A stretch of DNA of 57,757 bases from Deltaproteobacteria bacterium (lineage in GTDB: Bacteria > Myxococcota_A > Polyangia > Polyangiales > JADJMO01), in the NCBI GenBank assembly GCA_016182965.1, contig JACPFM010000088.1, positions 1 to 57,757 of the forward strand. Direction: 5' to 3'. Shown in pieces: positions 49,987-57,757 of this stretch (position 1 is the stretch's first letter; each line of letters starts with the position of its first letter). Under the pieces are notes generated by a model that worked only from the letters and a program-made list of their open reading frames with translations, was not told where the DNA came from and did not search any database. Position numbers and translations under genes: made by a program.

Positions 49987-51840
49987 TCATTCGATCGCGT
50001 ACAGCTGCACCGTGATCGGCGAAGGGCCGATCGGAAGCCACGGGAGGCTCGCGACGGCCGGCAACGTGCGCGACTCGATCGGCCGCAACCGGTGGCTCCG
50101 TTCGAACGCGGTGCAGCGCGGCGCGCCCTCCGGCGTCTCGCACAACGAGCCGCGGTACCAGAAGCGCGGACCGTCTTTCGCGAGGGTCGGCGTCGCGTCG
50201 TCCTGGATCCGCACGGCGCGGGGCAGCGCGTGGCCGTCGAGCGGGAGCGCGAGCACGCGCGCACCGGCCCGCTCGAGCCACGCCACCTGCGCGCCGGGCG
50301 GCAGCCGCTCGCGCCACTCGAGGCAGAACGCCTGCTCGGCTGCGTCGGTCGGCAGCGACAGGCTCCGCGCGTCGTGGAGGACGTGGAGGAGGAGGATCGG
50401 CGCGAGGGCGATCGAGGCACGGGATGGCGTCGCCGTGGAGAGCGCCGCGATCGCGGCCGCGATTACCGGGACGAACCCGTGCAGCCACGCCGCATCGATC
50501 ATCGCGGCGTCGTTGCGCAGCACGTTTCCCATGCTCGCGGCGGAGAGCGCGACCGCGAGCGCGAACACCGGCCGCGCGGCCGGCTGCGCGCGACGGACGG
50601 CGAAAAGTGCCGCCGCGAGCGCCACGGCGCCGAGAGCGAAGGGGCCGCGCCGGCGCGCGAGCTCGATGGCCGCCGGCATGAACTCCTCGCCGAGCCGCCC
50701 GCGGAGGGCCGCGAGCATCGTCGGCAGCACGAGCGCCGCCAGGATCGCGAGGATGGTCAGGGTCACCCACGCGAGCACCGACACGCCGCGTCGCGGACGA
50801 TCGGCGGCGAGGAACGCGATCAGCGGGAGCGGCGCCGCGGGGACCCACGCGAGCGGGTGCACGCGCGCCGCCTGCGCGACGAACAACGCGGCGGCGATCG
50901 CGGCGAGCACCCGCGCCGGCGTGCGCACGCCGCGGTCGGCGGTCAGGGGCAACAGCGTGGCCGCCGCCGTCAGCAACGTCAGGATCGTCGCGAAGTACGA
51001 CTCGCTCCGCGCGAGGCGCGAAAGGATGGGATCGACGGCGACGGCGGTGCCGAGCAGCGCCGCGACGGCCGGCCGTGCGCCGACCTGCCTAGCCACCGAG
51101 AAGACGAGGGCTGGCACGAACGCCGCGCCGATCTCCTGCGCGAGCAGCAGCGCGCGATCGGCCCGCGCCGCGCCTGACACCAGCCACTGGAAGATCTCGG
51201 GGTAACCTGGCCCGTAGCTCCCCGCGTCGCCGGCCGCCGCGAAGGCGATCCACAGCGGTCCCTGGCCGTTCTGGTGGAAGAACTGCACCGGAACGAGCGC
51301 GCGCCGCGCGACGAAGACGACGAGCGCTGCCGCGAGCGCGGCGCCGCTCGCGACGAGCGCCCGCCGCGCGCGCGCCTTGCGCGAGAACGCGACGGCGGCC
51401 GCGGCGGCGACGAGCGCGGAGAGGAGCACCCATGGTCGTCGGCGCGTCGCCGCCGTGGATCGATCGACGTCGTCACCGAGCAGCGGCGCCGCCGAGCGGG
51501 CCTTGACGCACGCCGTGAGCGCGTCGAACGCGGCGCGGCGTTCGGCAGGCTCCTTCGCCCAGTCGGGGAAGTCGCCGATTGGCGACAGGCCGACGCCCGA
51601 CTCGACCCGGAACGCGCCCGGTTTTCGCGACAGCTCGACCCGGAACGGCGCCGCGGCTTCCGGCGCGAGCTCGACGACCGCGACGGCGGCGGGGCAGTCG
51701 ACGAGCTTCATCGCGACGCGCGACTCGGAGGCGCACGCGCGCAGCCACTCGTCGGCCGGAGCACCGCAGCGCGTGTCCGCGCGGGCACGACCGGACAGCA
51801 GGATGACGAACGAGAGAACGGCGAGCCACCGCGTGATCAT
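49987..51840 (-). CDS. Polytopic membrane protein coupled to the tandem radical SAM gene (617 aa)
   Basis: ATG at 51840 overlaps the radical SAM stop (ATGA), so the two are translated together. A signal-like N-terminus (WLAVLSFVILLSGRARA) precedes a soluble domain of about 115 residues with two or three cysteines. About ten membrane segments follow (WVLLSALVAAAAAVAF, ALVASGAALAAALVVFVARR, VLAWVTLTILAILAALVLPT and others). QFFHQNGQGPLWIAFA and SYGPGYPEIFQWL, between membrane segments, recall the first external loops of GT-C glycosyltransferases, but the Asp motif of that class is not clear. The last about 120 residues are soluble. The function is unknown; coupling suggests that it transports or processes something linked to the radical SAM enzyme. 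Confidence 0.75.
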   Translation of the reverse strand: MITRWLAVLSFVILLSGRARADTRCGAPADEWLRACASESRVAMKLVDCPAAVAVVELAPEAAAPFRVELSRKPGAFRVESGVGLSPIGDFPDWAKEPAERRAAFDALTACVKARSAAPLLGDDVDRSTAATRRRPWVLLSALVAAAAAVAFSRKARARRALVASGAALAAALVVFVARRALVPVQFFHQNGQGPLWIAFAAAGDAGSYGPGYPEIFQWLVSGAARADRALLLAQEIGAAFVPALVFSVARQVGARPAVAALLGTAVAVDPILSRLARSESYFATILTLLTAAATLLPLTADRGVRTPARVLAAIAAALFVAQAARVHPLAWVPAAPLPLIAFLAADRPRRGVSVLAWVTLTILAILAALVLPTMLAALRGRLGEEFMPAAIELARRRGPFALGAVALAAALFAVRRAQPAARPVFALAVALSAASMGNVLRNDAAMIDAAWLHGFVPVIAAAIAALSTATPSRASIALAPILLLHVLHDARSLSLPTDAAEQAFCLEWRERLPPGAQVAWLERAGARVLALPLDGHALPRAVRIQDDATPTLAKDGPRFWYRGSLCETPEGAPRCTAFERSHRLRPIESRTLPAVASLPWLPIGPSPITVQLYAIE

Positions 51841-54158
51841 CGCGCCGCGCGAGGTCGCACGAGGTCCTCGGCGGTCACCAGCCACGGCGGCTCGGGCGCC
51901 GACTCGAGCTCGTAGAACCCGCCGCAGAAGCACGCGTGCGGGCAGGTCTCGCACACCGGCTTGCGGGTGCGGCGCTCGGCCAGGTACTCGGCGAGGTTCA
52001 CCTCGTCGTTGTTCACGAACACCATGTGCCGCGCGAGCTTGAGGAGATCGCCGGTGAGGTGCGCCTCGTAGCCGGGCATGAAGCAGAACGGCAGGTTGAT
52101 CACCTGCAGCTTCATCCGATCGCGGAAGCGGTCGATCACCCGCATGGCCACCTCGGCGGCGCGCGGCAGATCGGGCGCGACCCACTTCGTCGCGCGCCCG
52201 AACGGCGTCAGGAACTGGATGTTCAGCCACGGCAGCCCGAGATCGAGCGCGAGCTCGGCGACGGCCTCGAGCTTGTCCCAGTTGCCCTTGGTGATCGTGA
52301 TGTTCATCCCGAGCTCGACGGAGCTCGGCGCGTGGCGCACGCAGTTCCTGATGCCGCCGACCGTCTGCTCGAACGCCTCGGCCACGCCGACCTGCTGCGC
52401 GTGCGTGCGCGCGTCGGGCCCGTGGACCGAGAACAGGAGCGTGGTCAGGCCCGAGCGCACGAGCTTCTGCGCGAACGGCTCGTAGAAGGCCATGCGGCCG
52501 TTGGTCGTGACGTTGACGCGCTCGTAGCCGATCGAGCGCGCGTAGCGCACGAGCGGGATGAGCTCGGGGTTCATCGTCGGCTCGCCGCCGTCGAAGTCGA
52601 CCATGCGCACGCCGCGCGCCCGGTGGTGATCGAGGTGCTCGCGCTGGCGCGTCGGGTGGCCGTCGACCTGCGTGCGCGTGCCCACCGCGCAGAACGTGCA
52701 GTGGTTGTTGCACACGTAGGTGACGTTGATGATGATCTTCTCCGGACCCTGCGACGCGGTGAGCCGCTGATCGAAGGTCCACTTGAAGCGGCGCAGCTCG
52801 TCGGCCGAGAGCGCGACGCCGGGCTGGCTCGGCGCCGTCTGGAACATCGGGCCCCAGTCGGTGACCACCGGGAGCGAGCGCCCGCGGGCGAGCGCGGTGC
52901 CGGGCAGCGGCGTGGCGAACTGCACCGCCGGGAACGCGCGGAACCGGTCCCACAGATCGAGCGCGAAGGAGAGCGTGCCGTTGACCTCCTGCGCCGTCTC
53001 GCCGGGCAGGCCGATCATGAAGTGGATCATCAGCGGGACGCCCTCGCGGTGGGCGTCCTCGGCGACGCGCGTGATCGCCGCGAGATCGAGGCGCTTTCCG
53101 ACGACCTCGTCGACCACGCGCTGCACCCCGCTCTCGGCGCTCACGCTGACGGTGGTCACGCGGCCGCGCATGCGGCGGAGGTGTCGATCGAAGAGGTAGT
53201 CGGCGCGCATGCCGTTGGGCACGTCGAACGCGACGTCGGCCTCGTCGATGGCGTCGAGGAAGCCCTCGAAGTGGCGCTCGTTGACGTTGACCAGCTCGTC
53301 GAGGACCTCGAGGCGGCTCGCGCGGTGCACGCGCGAGAGCTCGAGGAAGAGCGCGCGCATGCGGGCGACCGAGAGGCGGCGCTGCGTCTTGGGCGCGCCC
53401 GCCGCGCGGCCGGGGTTCGAGCTGCAGTGCACGCACGAGAACGGGCAGCCGCGCGAGGTGATCACCGGCAGCGTGCGATCGTCTGCGCCCGTGCCGATGG
53501 GGAACGCCCACGCGCCGCGGCCGAGATCGCGCACCACGCGCGCGTGGAAGGCCTGGTAGGCGGCGAGATCGACGAGGTCCCACGCGGGGAAGGCCAGCGC
53601 GTCGAGATCGGGGACGTCGTGGCCGCGGAACGCGCCGCGCGGGCGCTCGCCGCGAGAGAGCGCGGCGAGGAGCTCGGGGAGCACCCCCTCCGCCTCGAGC
53701 TGCACGAGCGCGTCGACCTCCGGGTAGCTGCCGAGCACGTCGGCGCCGGCCGCATCGACGTAGTGCTGACCGGACTGGTAGCAGTCGCAGAGGAGGATGG
53801 TCGCGCCGCTCTCGCGCGCGCCCGCGAGCCCGTCGAGCAGGGAGGCGAGCACGTCGTCGCGGTGCGGCGGCCGATGGAAGGGCGTGTAGGCGATCACGAT
53901 CGCGTCGCCCGCGCCGAGGTCGGCGGGGACGCGCGCGAGGAGCTCGTCCACGGACGCGCCGAGGTGCAGCCGTCCGTCGCCGCGCGCGACGAGCCCGGAC
54001 GACGGCAGCGCGAACGCATCGATCAGCTCGACCGCAAAGCCGCGGGCGCGGAGCTCGCCGGCCACCTGCACCGCGCCGAGGTCGGAGAAATAGGGGTAAT
54101 CGATGAAGTCGCGCGCGACCGACACGGGCGGATGCACCACCAGCACGCGCGGCGACAT
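51837..54158 (-). CDS. Tandem radical SAM protein with B12-binding-like N-terminus (773 aa)
   Basis: ATG at 54158 (MSPRVLVVHPPVSVARDFID). Residues 1-190 resemble the cobalamin-binding domain of B12-type radical SAM enzymes (PYFSDLGAVQVAGELRARGF, AIVIAYTPFHRP). The first radical SAM module has CPFSCVHC (Cys238, 242, 245) and the SVSAESGVQRVVDEV and MIHFMIGLPGET motifs of that group. The second has CNNHCTFC (Cys483, 487, 490), VDFDGGEPTMNPELIPLVRY and TTNGRMAFYE, and ends in a SPASM-like cluster (CETCPHACFCGGFYELES). Two complete modules in one chain are rare and suggest two linked reactions or self-contained substrate processing. It is coupled to the membrane protein downstream and diverges from the radical SAM gene at 54245. 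Confidence 0.88.
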   Translation of the reverse strand: MSPRVLVVHPPVSVARDFIDYPYFSDLGAVQVAGELRARGFAVELIDAFALPSSGLVARGDGRLHLGASVDELLARVPADLGAGDAIVIAYTPFHRPPHRDDVLASLLDGLAGARESGATILLCDCYQSGQHYVDAAGADVLGSYPEVDALVQLEAEGVLPELLAALSRGERPRGAFRGHDVPDLDALAFPAWDLVDLAAYQAFHARVVRDLGRGAWAFPIGTGADDRTLPVITSRGCPFSCVHCSSNPGRAAGAPKTQRRLSVARMRALFLELSRVHRASRLEVLDELVNVNERHFEGFLDAIDEADVAFDVPNGMRADYLFDRHLRRMRGRVTTVSVSAESGVQRVVDEVVGKRLDLAAITRVAEDAHREGVPLMIHFMIGLPGETAQEVNGTLSFALDLWDRFRAFPAVQFATPLPGTALARGRSLPVVTDWGPMFQTAPSQPGVALSADELRRFKWTFDQRLTASQGPEKIIINVTYVCNNHCTFCAVGTRTQVDGHPTRQREHLDHHRARGVRMVDFDGGEPTMNPELIPLVRYARSIGYERVNVTTNGRMAFYEPFAQKLVRSGLTTLLFSVHGPDARTHAQQVGVAEAFEQTVGGIRNCVRHAPSSVELGMNITITKGNWDKLEAVAELALDLGLPWLNIQFLTPFGRATKWVAPDLPRAAEVAMRVIDRFRDRMKLQVINLPFCFMPGYEAHLTGDLLKLARHMVFVNNDEVNLAEYLAERRTRKPVCETCPHACFCGGFYELESAPEPPWLVTAEDLVRPRAAR

Positions 54159-54244
54159 GGGTTCGCAGCATCGCATCGCGACGCCGATCGCGCCAGCACC
54201 CTTCCTTTTGCGGTGCATCCCGCGCGTGCCATACTGCCGGCCAC

Positions 54245-56077
54245 ATGAGCGGAAGCGAGGGGCGCATCTCCGAGGTCGGGAAGATCGCCGAGCACGAAGA
54301 CGCCGCTCACGAGAAGCGCAACTGGGTGCGGCTGACGTTCGACTGCAACGACCACTGCGTCTTCTGCCTCGACGCCCACACCCACAACGGCGAGATGCGC
54401 GACCGCGGCGAGGTCAAGGCGCAGATCCTCGACGGCCGCCGCAAGGGCGCCACGCGCCTCATCCTCTCGGGCGGGGAGCCGACCATCCACCCGAATTTCG
54501 TCGACTTCGTCCGGCTCGGCCGGCTCGCCGGCTACTCGAAGATCCAGACGGTCACCAACGGCCGCCTCTTCAAGTACGCGCCGTTCATCACCCGCGCGAT
54601 CGACGAGGGCCTCTCCGAGATCACCTTCTCCATCCACGGCCCCAACTCCAAGGTGCACGACGCGCTGGTCGGCACCAAGGGCGCGTTCGAGGAGGAGCTG
54701 CAGGGCCTGAAGAACGCGCTCGCCGACGGCCGCGTCATCGTGAACATCGACGTCGTCATCAACCGCGCCAACGTGCGGCACCTCCCCGAGATGCTCCGCA
54801 TGTACACCGAGATGGGCGTGAAGGAGTTCGACCTGCTGCAGGTCGTCCCCTTCGGCCGCGCGTTCACCGACGGGCGCGACACGCTGTTCTACGATCTCGG
54901 CGAGGCGCGCCCCTACCTGCAGGAGGCGCTCGCGTACTCGAAGCGGCCCGACGTCCACATCTGGATGAACCGCTTCCCGCCGCAGCACCTCGAGGGCTAC
55001 GAGCACCTCATCCAGGACCCGTACAAGCTCGAGGACGAGGTCCGCGGCCGCAAGGAGGAGTTCGCGCGGCTGCTCGACGGCGGCGAGTGGCTCGACTGCC
55101 GCGAGCCGCAGCGCTGCAAGTACTGCTACCTGCAGCGGCTGTGCGACACGCTCGAGGGCGTGCTCGACACGGTCGACAGCATCGACGAAACGGATGGAGC
55201 GGCCTTCTCGGTCGTGCGCGTCGACACGGAGTGGGAGAGCAAGCAGCCGCAGGTCTTCGGCGGCGATCCGGCGAGCCTGCGCAAGAAGCGCCCGGCCGGC
55301 GTCGCGCCCGATCCGGCCCCCGAGCCCTCCGAGGCGGCTCCCGAGAAGCCCGAGAAGGGCAAGCGCCGCACCCTCCCGGTCATCCCCGCGGGCCCGATGC
55401 GCGCCGCGCCGCCCAAGTCTCTCGGCGACGTCGAGCAGCACGCGGAGGTCTTGTGGGTGAAGGCGCCCGATCTGACGCGCGCGCGGCAGGCGCTCGAGCG
55501 CTTCCCCCACGTGCGCCGCGTCGAGCTCGAGCTCGACGACGTCGCCGGCGTCGCCGCCGATCTCGACGGCCGCAAGGTGGAGCGCGTGGTGGTGCGCCAC
55601 GCCGAGCAGGCGGCCGAGCTCCTCTCGCGCGACGAAGGCTTCGAGGTGGCCCTCGATCTCATCCGCGCGAACGAGGCGTGGCTCCTGTCGCTGCAGAGCG
55701 CGCCGTCACGGCTCGTGCTGCGCCAGCCGAGCTACGAGCGGCTCACCGAGGCGGCCGAGCACGATCTCGACCTGCGCCCGTTCTTCGAGAAGCTCGTCAA
55801 GGACATCCCGGTCGAGGGCGTGCCCGCCTGCATCAGCGGTCGTCCGCCGCGCGCGCGCCCGCGCACGCTCGACACCGCGATGATGTCGGTCGACGGGCGC
55901 GTCGAGATCTTCCGCTTCGCGCGCCGCTACCTCCGCGAGCACTACCGCACCAAGTCGCTCCGCTGCGGCGAGTGCGCCCACGACGCGCAGTGCGACGGCC
56001 TGCACATCAACTTCGTGCGCGCGCACGGCTACGCGGTGATGGAGCCGGTCGCCAGGTCCGCGGCCGCCGCGGAGTGA
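54245..56077 (+). CDS. Radical SAM protein with long C-terminal extension (610 aa)
   Basis: ATG at 54245. The radical SAM core starts with CNDHCVFC (Cys34, 38, 41), then LILSGGEPTIHPNFVDFVRL, TVTNGRLFKYAPF and EITFSIHGPNSKVHDALVG. A Cys cluster (CREPQRCKYCYLQRLC, about 283-298) probably binds an auxiliary iron-sulfur cluster. After a Pro/Ala/Lys linker (about 350-390) comes a second domain of about 200 residues with ALERFPHVRRVELELDDVAG and a final cluster (RCGECAHDAQCDGL). Its 3' end overlaps the convergent methyltransferase-fused radical SAM gene by 49 bp. It starts 86 bp from the divergent tandem radical SAM gene, so the two probably share a control region. Confidence 0.88.
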   Translation: MSGSEGRISEVGKIAEHEDAAHEKRNWVRLTFDCNDHCVFCLDAHTHNGEMRDRGEVKAQILDGRRKGATRLILSGGEPTIHPNFVDFVRLGRLAGYSKIQTVTNGRLFKYAPFITRAIDEGLSEITFSIHGPNSKVHDALVGTKGAFEEELQGLKNALADGRVIVNIDVVINRANVRHLPEMLRMYTEMGVKEFDLLQVVPFGRAFTDGRDTLFYDLGEARPYLQEALAYSKRPDVHIWMNRFPPQHLEGYEHLIQDPYKLEDEVRGRKEEFARLLDGGEWLDCREPQRCKYCYLQRLCDTLEGVLDTVDSIDETDGAAFSVVRVDTEWESKQPQVFGGDPASLRKKRPAGVAPDPAPEPSEAAPEKPEKGKRRTLPVIPAGPMRAAPPKSLGDVEQHAEVLWVKAPDLTRARQALERFPHVRRVELELDDVAGVAADLDGRKVERVVVRHAEQAAELLSRDEGFEVALDLIRANEAWLLSLQSAPSRLVLRQPSYERLTEAAEHDLDLRPFFEKLVKDIPVEGVPACISGRPPRARPRTLDTAMMSVDGRVEIFRFARRYLREHYRTKSLRCGECAHDAQCDGLHINFVRAHGYAVMEPVARSAAAAE

Positions 56078-57757
56078 ACGACGTACCGCAGCAGCCATTG
56101 GTTGCTGGTCGCGGGCGACACGTCCCGTCGCTCGACGGCCGAGAGACCGCGCCGCGCGAACCGCTGGTCTGCGTGCGCCGCGCCGTCGTTGCGGTAGTGC
56201 TCGAACACCGCCTTGCCCGACTCGGCGCGCGCGGCCTGCTCGCGCGCGCGCACGAGGCCGAACGCCACGTTGTCGACCACCAGGATCGAGCCGCCGGGGC
56301 GCACCCGCGACAGGAGCGCGGCGATCACGGAGTCGGGATCGCGGAGGTGGTTCCAGCTCCGGAGCAAGAGCGCGTGATCGAAGCGTCGCTCGCCGAGCAG
56401 CTCCGGCAGATCTTCGGCGGCGCCGGCGAGCAGCTCCGCGCCCGGTAGACGGCCCTGCAGCGCGGCGACGCGCGAGGCGTCGGGCTCGACGCCGAGGTAG
56501 CGGATGGCGCCCGACGCGACGAGCGGCGCGAGCACGTCGGCGTACGGCGCCTCGCCGCAGCCGAGATCGAGCACGTCGCCGCGGAGCCCGGCGAGCAGCT
56601 CGCGCACGCGCGCGTCGTCGCGCGTGAAGAGGTCCTCGCGCACGAGCTCGAACATCCCCGCGCAGGTCGCCTCGGCGGGGCAGCCGCGGCACATCGGGCT
56701 GCGCGCGAGCTTGCGCAGATCGCGCGCGAAGTCGTCGGGCGCGTCTTTGTTCGACACGTCGACGTAGATCTGCCCGAGATCGTGCTTGGTCGACTCGATC
56801 TCGAGATCGGTGAAGTCGCGCGTGGCGCTCCGGTAGCGCGCGACCCGGTCGCCCTTGCGCACGAACACGTGGCGCCCGCGATCCCACGGGATGGTGCCGC
56901 CTTCGAGGACCGGACAGCCGCCCTCGACGGCGCCGACGACCTTCTCGAACACCCAGTTGAACGAGTTGGAGCGCGGCCGGTCGGAGACGGCGCGCAGCTC
57001 GTCGAAGCCGTGCACCTCGGCGTAGCCGCGGTAGAGGCCCGGGCACGGCCCGCGGATCGAGCAGTCGTCGCACTGCGCGGGCTGCACCTTCGCGCGATCG
57101 TCGACCGGGAAGAAGTCGGGCTCGCCGATCTCGATCATGGTCGCGAAGCGGTGCGTCTTGAGGTCGTCGTAGCGCTCCTCGTGACCGGGAAGGTGGCAGA
57201 ACGGGATGCCGTCGTGCGCGTAGCGCCCCTGGCCACCCGAGCGCTCGAGGCCGTACTCGATCGCGTCGCGCACCTTCTCGGCGACCAGCGAGACCTTGGG
57301 GATCAGCCGATCGAAGTGCTTGTCGCCGCCGCCCTTCGGCTGCACCGCCGAGAACTTCAGCACCACGTCGGGGTAGGGGAGGATCGCGTCGACCACTGCG
57401 CGCAAGTGCTCGACGTTCTGCCAGGTGACCACCGTGTTCACGGTGAAGTCGAGGCCGCGACCAGCGAGGACCTTCACCGCGCCGTAGGTCTGCTCGAAGG
57501 CGTCGGCGCGCACGAGCAGGTCGTGGACCTTCGCGGTGCCGCCGTGCAGCGACAGGTACACGTACTTCAGGCGCAGCTTCAGGAGCTTCTCGACGAGCTC
57601 GGGGTAGGCGAGCGCGCGGCCGTTGGTCACGAGGCCGAAGTCGAGGCCGAGCGCCGCGCTCTTCGCCGCCCACCGCAGGAGCTCCGGGCGCATGGTCACC
57701 TCGCCGCCCGAGAGGACGATCATCGAGTGACCGAGCTGCGCCGCGCGATCGATCTTC
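56029..57757 (-). CDS. Radical SAM/methyltransferase fusion, 5' end beyond the window
   Basis: The frame is open to the right edge, so the CxxxCxxC motif itself lies outside. Visible are LSGGEVTMRPELLRW (GGE motif), GLVTNGRALAYPELVEKLLK, VYLSLHGGTAKVHDLLV and FTVNTVVTWQNVEHL, all radical SAM features. Two Cys clusters follow: CDDCSIRGPCPGLYRGY and CRGCPAEATCAGMFEL. The last about 190 residues are a class I SAM-dependent methyltransferase (VRELLAGLRGDVLDLGCGEA, RYLGVEPDASRVAALQGRL, ALLLRSWNHLRDPDSVIAAL, VRPGGSILVVDN). Methyltransferase and radical SAM domains on one chain imply successive modification of one substrate. It overlaps the convergent gene's end by 49 bp (56029-56077). Confidence 0.85.
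   Translation of the reverse strand, partial: KIDRAAQLGHSMIVLSGGEVTMRPELLRWAAKSAALGLDFGLVTNGRALAYPELVEKLLKLRLKYVYLSLHGGTAKVHDLLVRADAFEQTYGAVKVLAGRGLDFTVNTVVTWQNVEHLRAVVDAILPYPDVVLKFSAVQPKGGGDKHFDRLIPKVSLVAEKVRDAIEYGLERSGGQGRYAHDGIPFCHLPGHEERYDDLKTHRFATMIEIGEPDFFPVDDRAKVQPAQCDDCSIRGPCPGLYRGYAEVHGFDELRAVSDRPRSNSFNWVFEKVVGAVEGGCPVLEGGTIPWDRGRHVFVRKGDRVARYRSATRDFTDLEIESTKHDLGQIYVDVSNKDAPDDFARDLRKLARSPMCRGCPAEATCAGMFELVREDLFTRDDARVRELLAGLRGDVLDLGCGEAPYADVLAPLVASGAIRYLGVEPDASRVAALQGRLPGAELLAGAAEDLPELLGERRFDHALLLRSWNHLRDPDSVIAALLSRVRPGGSILVVDNVAFGLVRAREQAARAESGKAVFEHYRNDGAAHADQRFARRGLSAVERRDVSPATSNQWLLRYVVHSAAAADLATGSITA

Noticed and set aside
49987..54267. A single 1426-residue minus-strand protein
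   Set aside because: The first part lies in a different frame from the tandem radical SAM gene and is low-complexity Arg/Ala; the real gene starts at ATG 51840.

Overview
The window is high-GC DNA of a Myxococcota bacterium, probably a Polyangiales/Sandaracinaceae-type genome. Three things point that way: lipoproteins with Asp/Ala/Gly/Thr-rich linkers, a protein ending in a MYXO-CTERM-like signal (CGC motif, hydrophobic stretch, Arg tail), and a large lipoprotein made of Cys-rich repeats. The EF-G resembles the spirochaete/planctomycete/delta-proteobacterial and mitochondrial EF-G1 subtype. The lineage is inferred from gene character only; no rRNA gene is present.

The left part (about 1-32,000) is accessory and partly decayed. 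It holds gene remnants (233-580); an unknown operon (831-4466); a LexA/S24-like repressor divergent from a two-gene operon whose second gene fuses an HD phosphohydrolase of SAMHD1 type to a class III nucleotidyl-cyclase-like domain (6800-10627); a serine recombinase that has lost its catalytic domain; a frameshifted PLD-like gene; a TPR protein with a possible ADP-ribosyltransferase tail; a zeta-toxin gene broken in its P-loop; a Helicase_C_3 protein with small partners; a DUF433/DUF5615 (VapBC45-like) pair; a DUF695 chimera; a SNF2 helicase with two companion genes, one broken; a Xre-RES toxin-antitoxin pair; and a likely effector/immunity pair. Small dispersed repeats and a 122-bp duplication link parts of this region.

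The middle (about 32,000-48,500) looks more like chromosomal backbone: membrane proteins, lipoproteins, a CehA/PHP-type metallohydrolase with MYXO-CTERM tail, a spermidine-synthase-like polytopic protein, the Cys-rich repeat lipoprotein, EF-G, and 12 bp downstream of EF-G a RecA-like ATPase apparently fused to a SLOG/DprA-like Rossmann domain.

The right end (48,461-57,757) carries four radical SAM genes. One is a single protein with a B12-binding-like N-terminus and two complete CxxxCxxC radical SAM modules. One is a radical SAM/SPASM-like protein fused to a class I methyltransferase and runs off the window edge. A polytopic membrane protein is translationally coupled to the tandem radical SAM gene.

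The best candidates for an undescribed system are the LexA-like/138-aa/HD-cyclase locus (6800-10627) and the radical SAM cluster (48,461-57,757). The left half contains an unusual number of clean one-base frame breaks; these could be true decay or uncorrected indels in the assembly.
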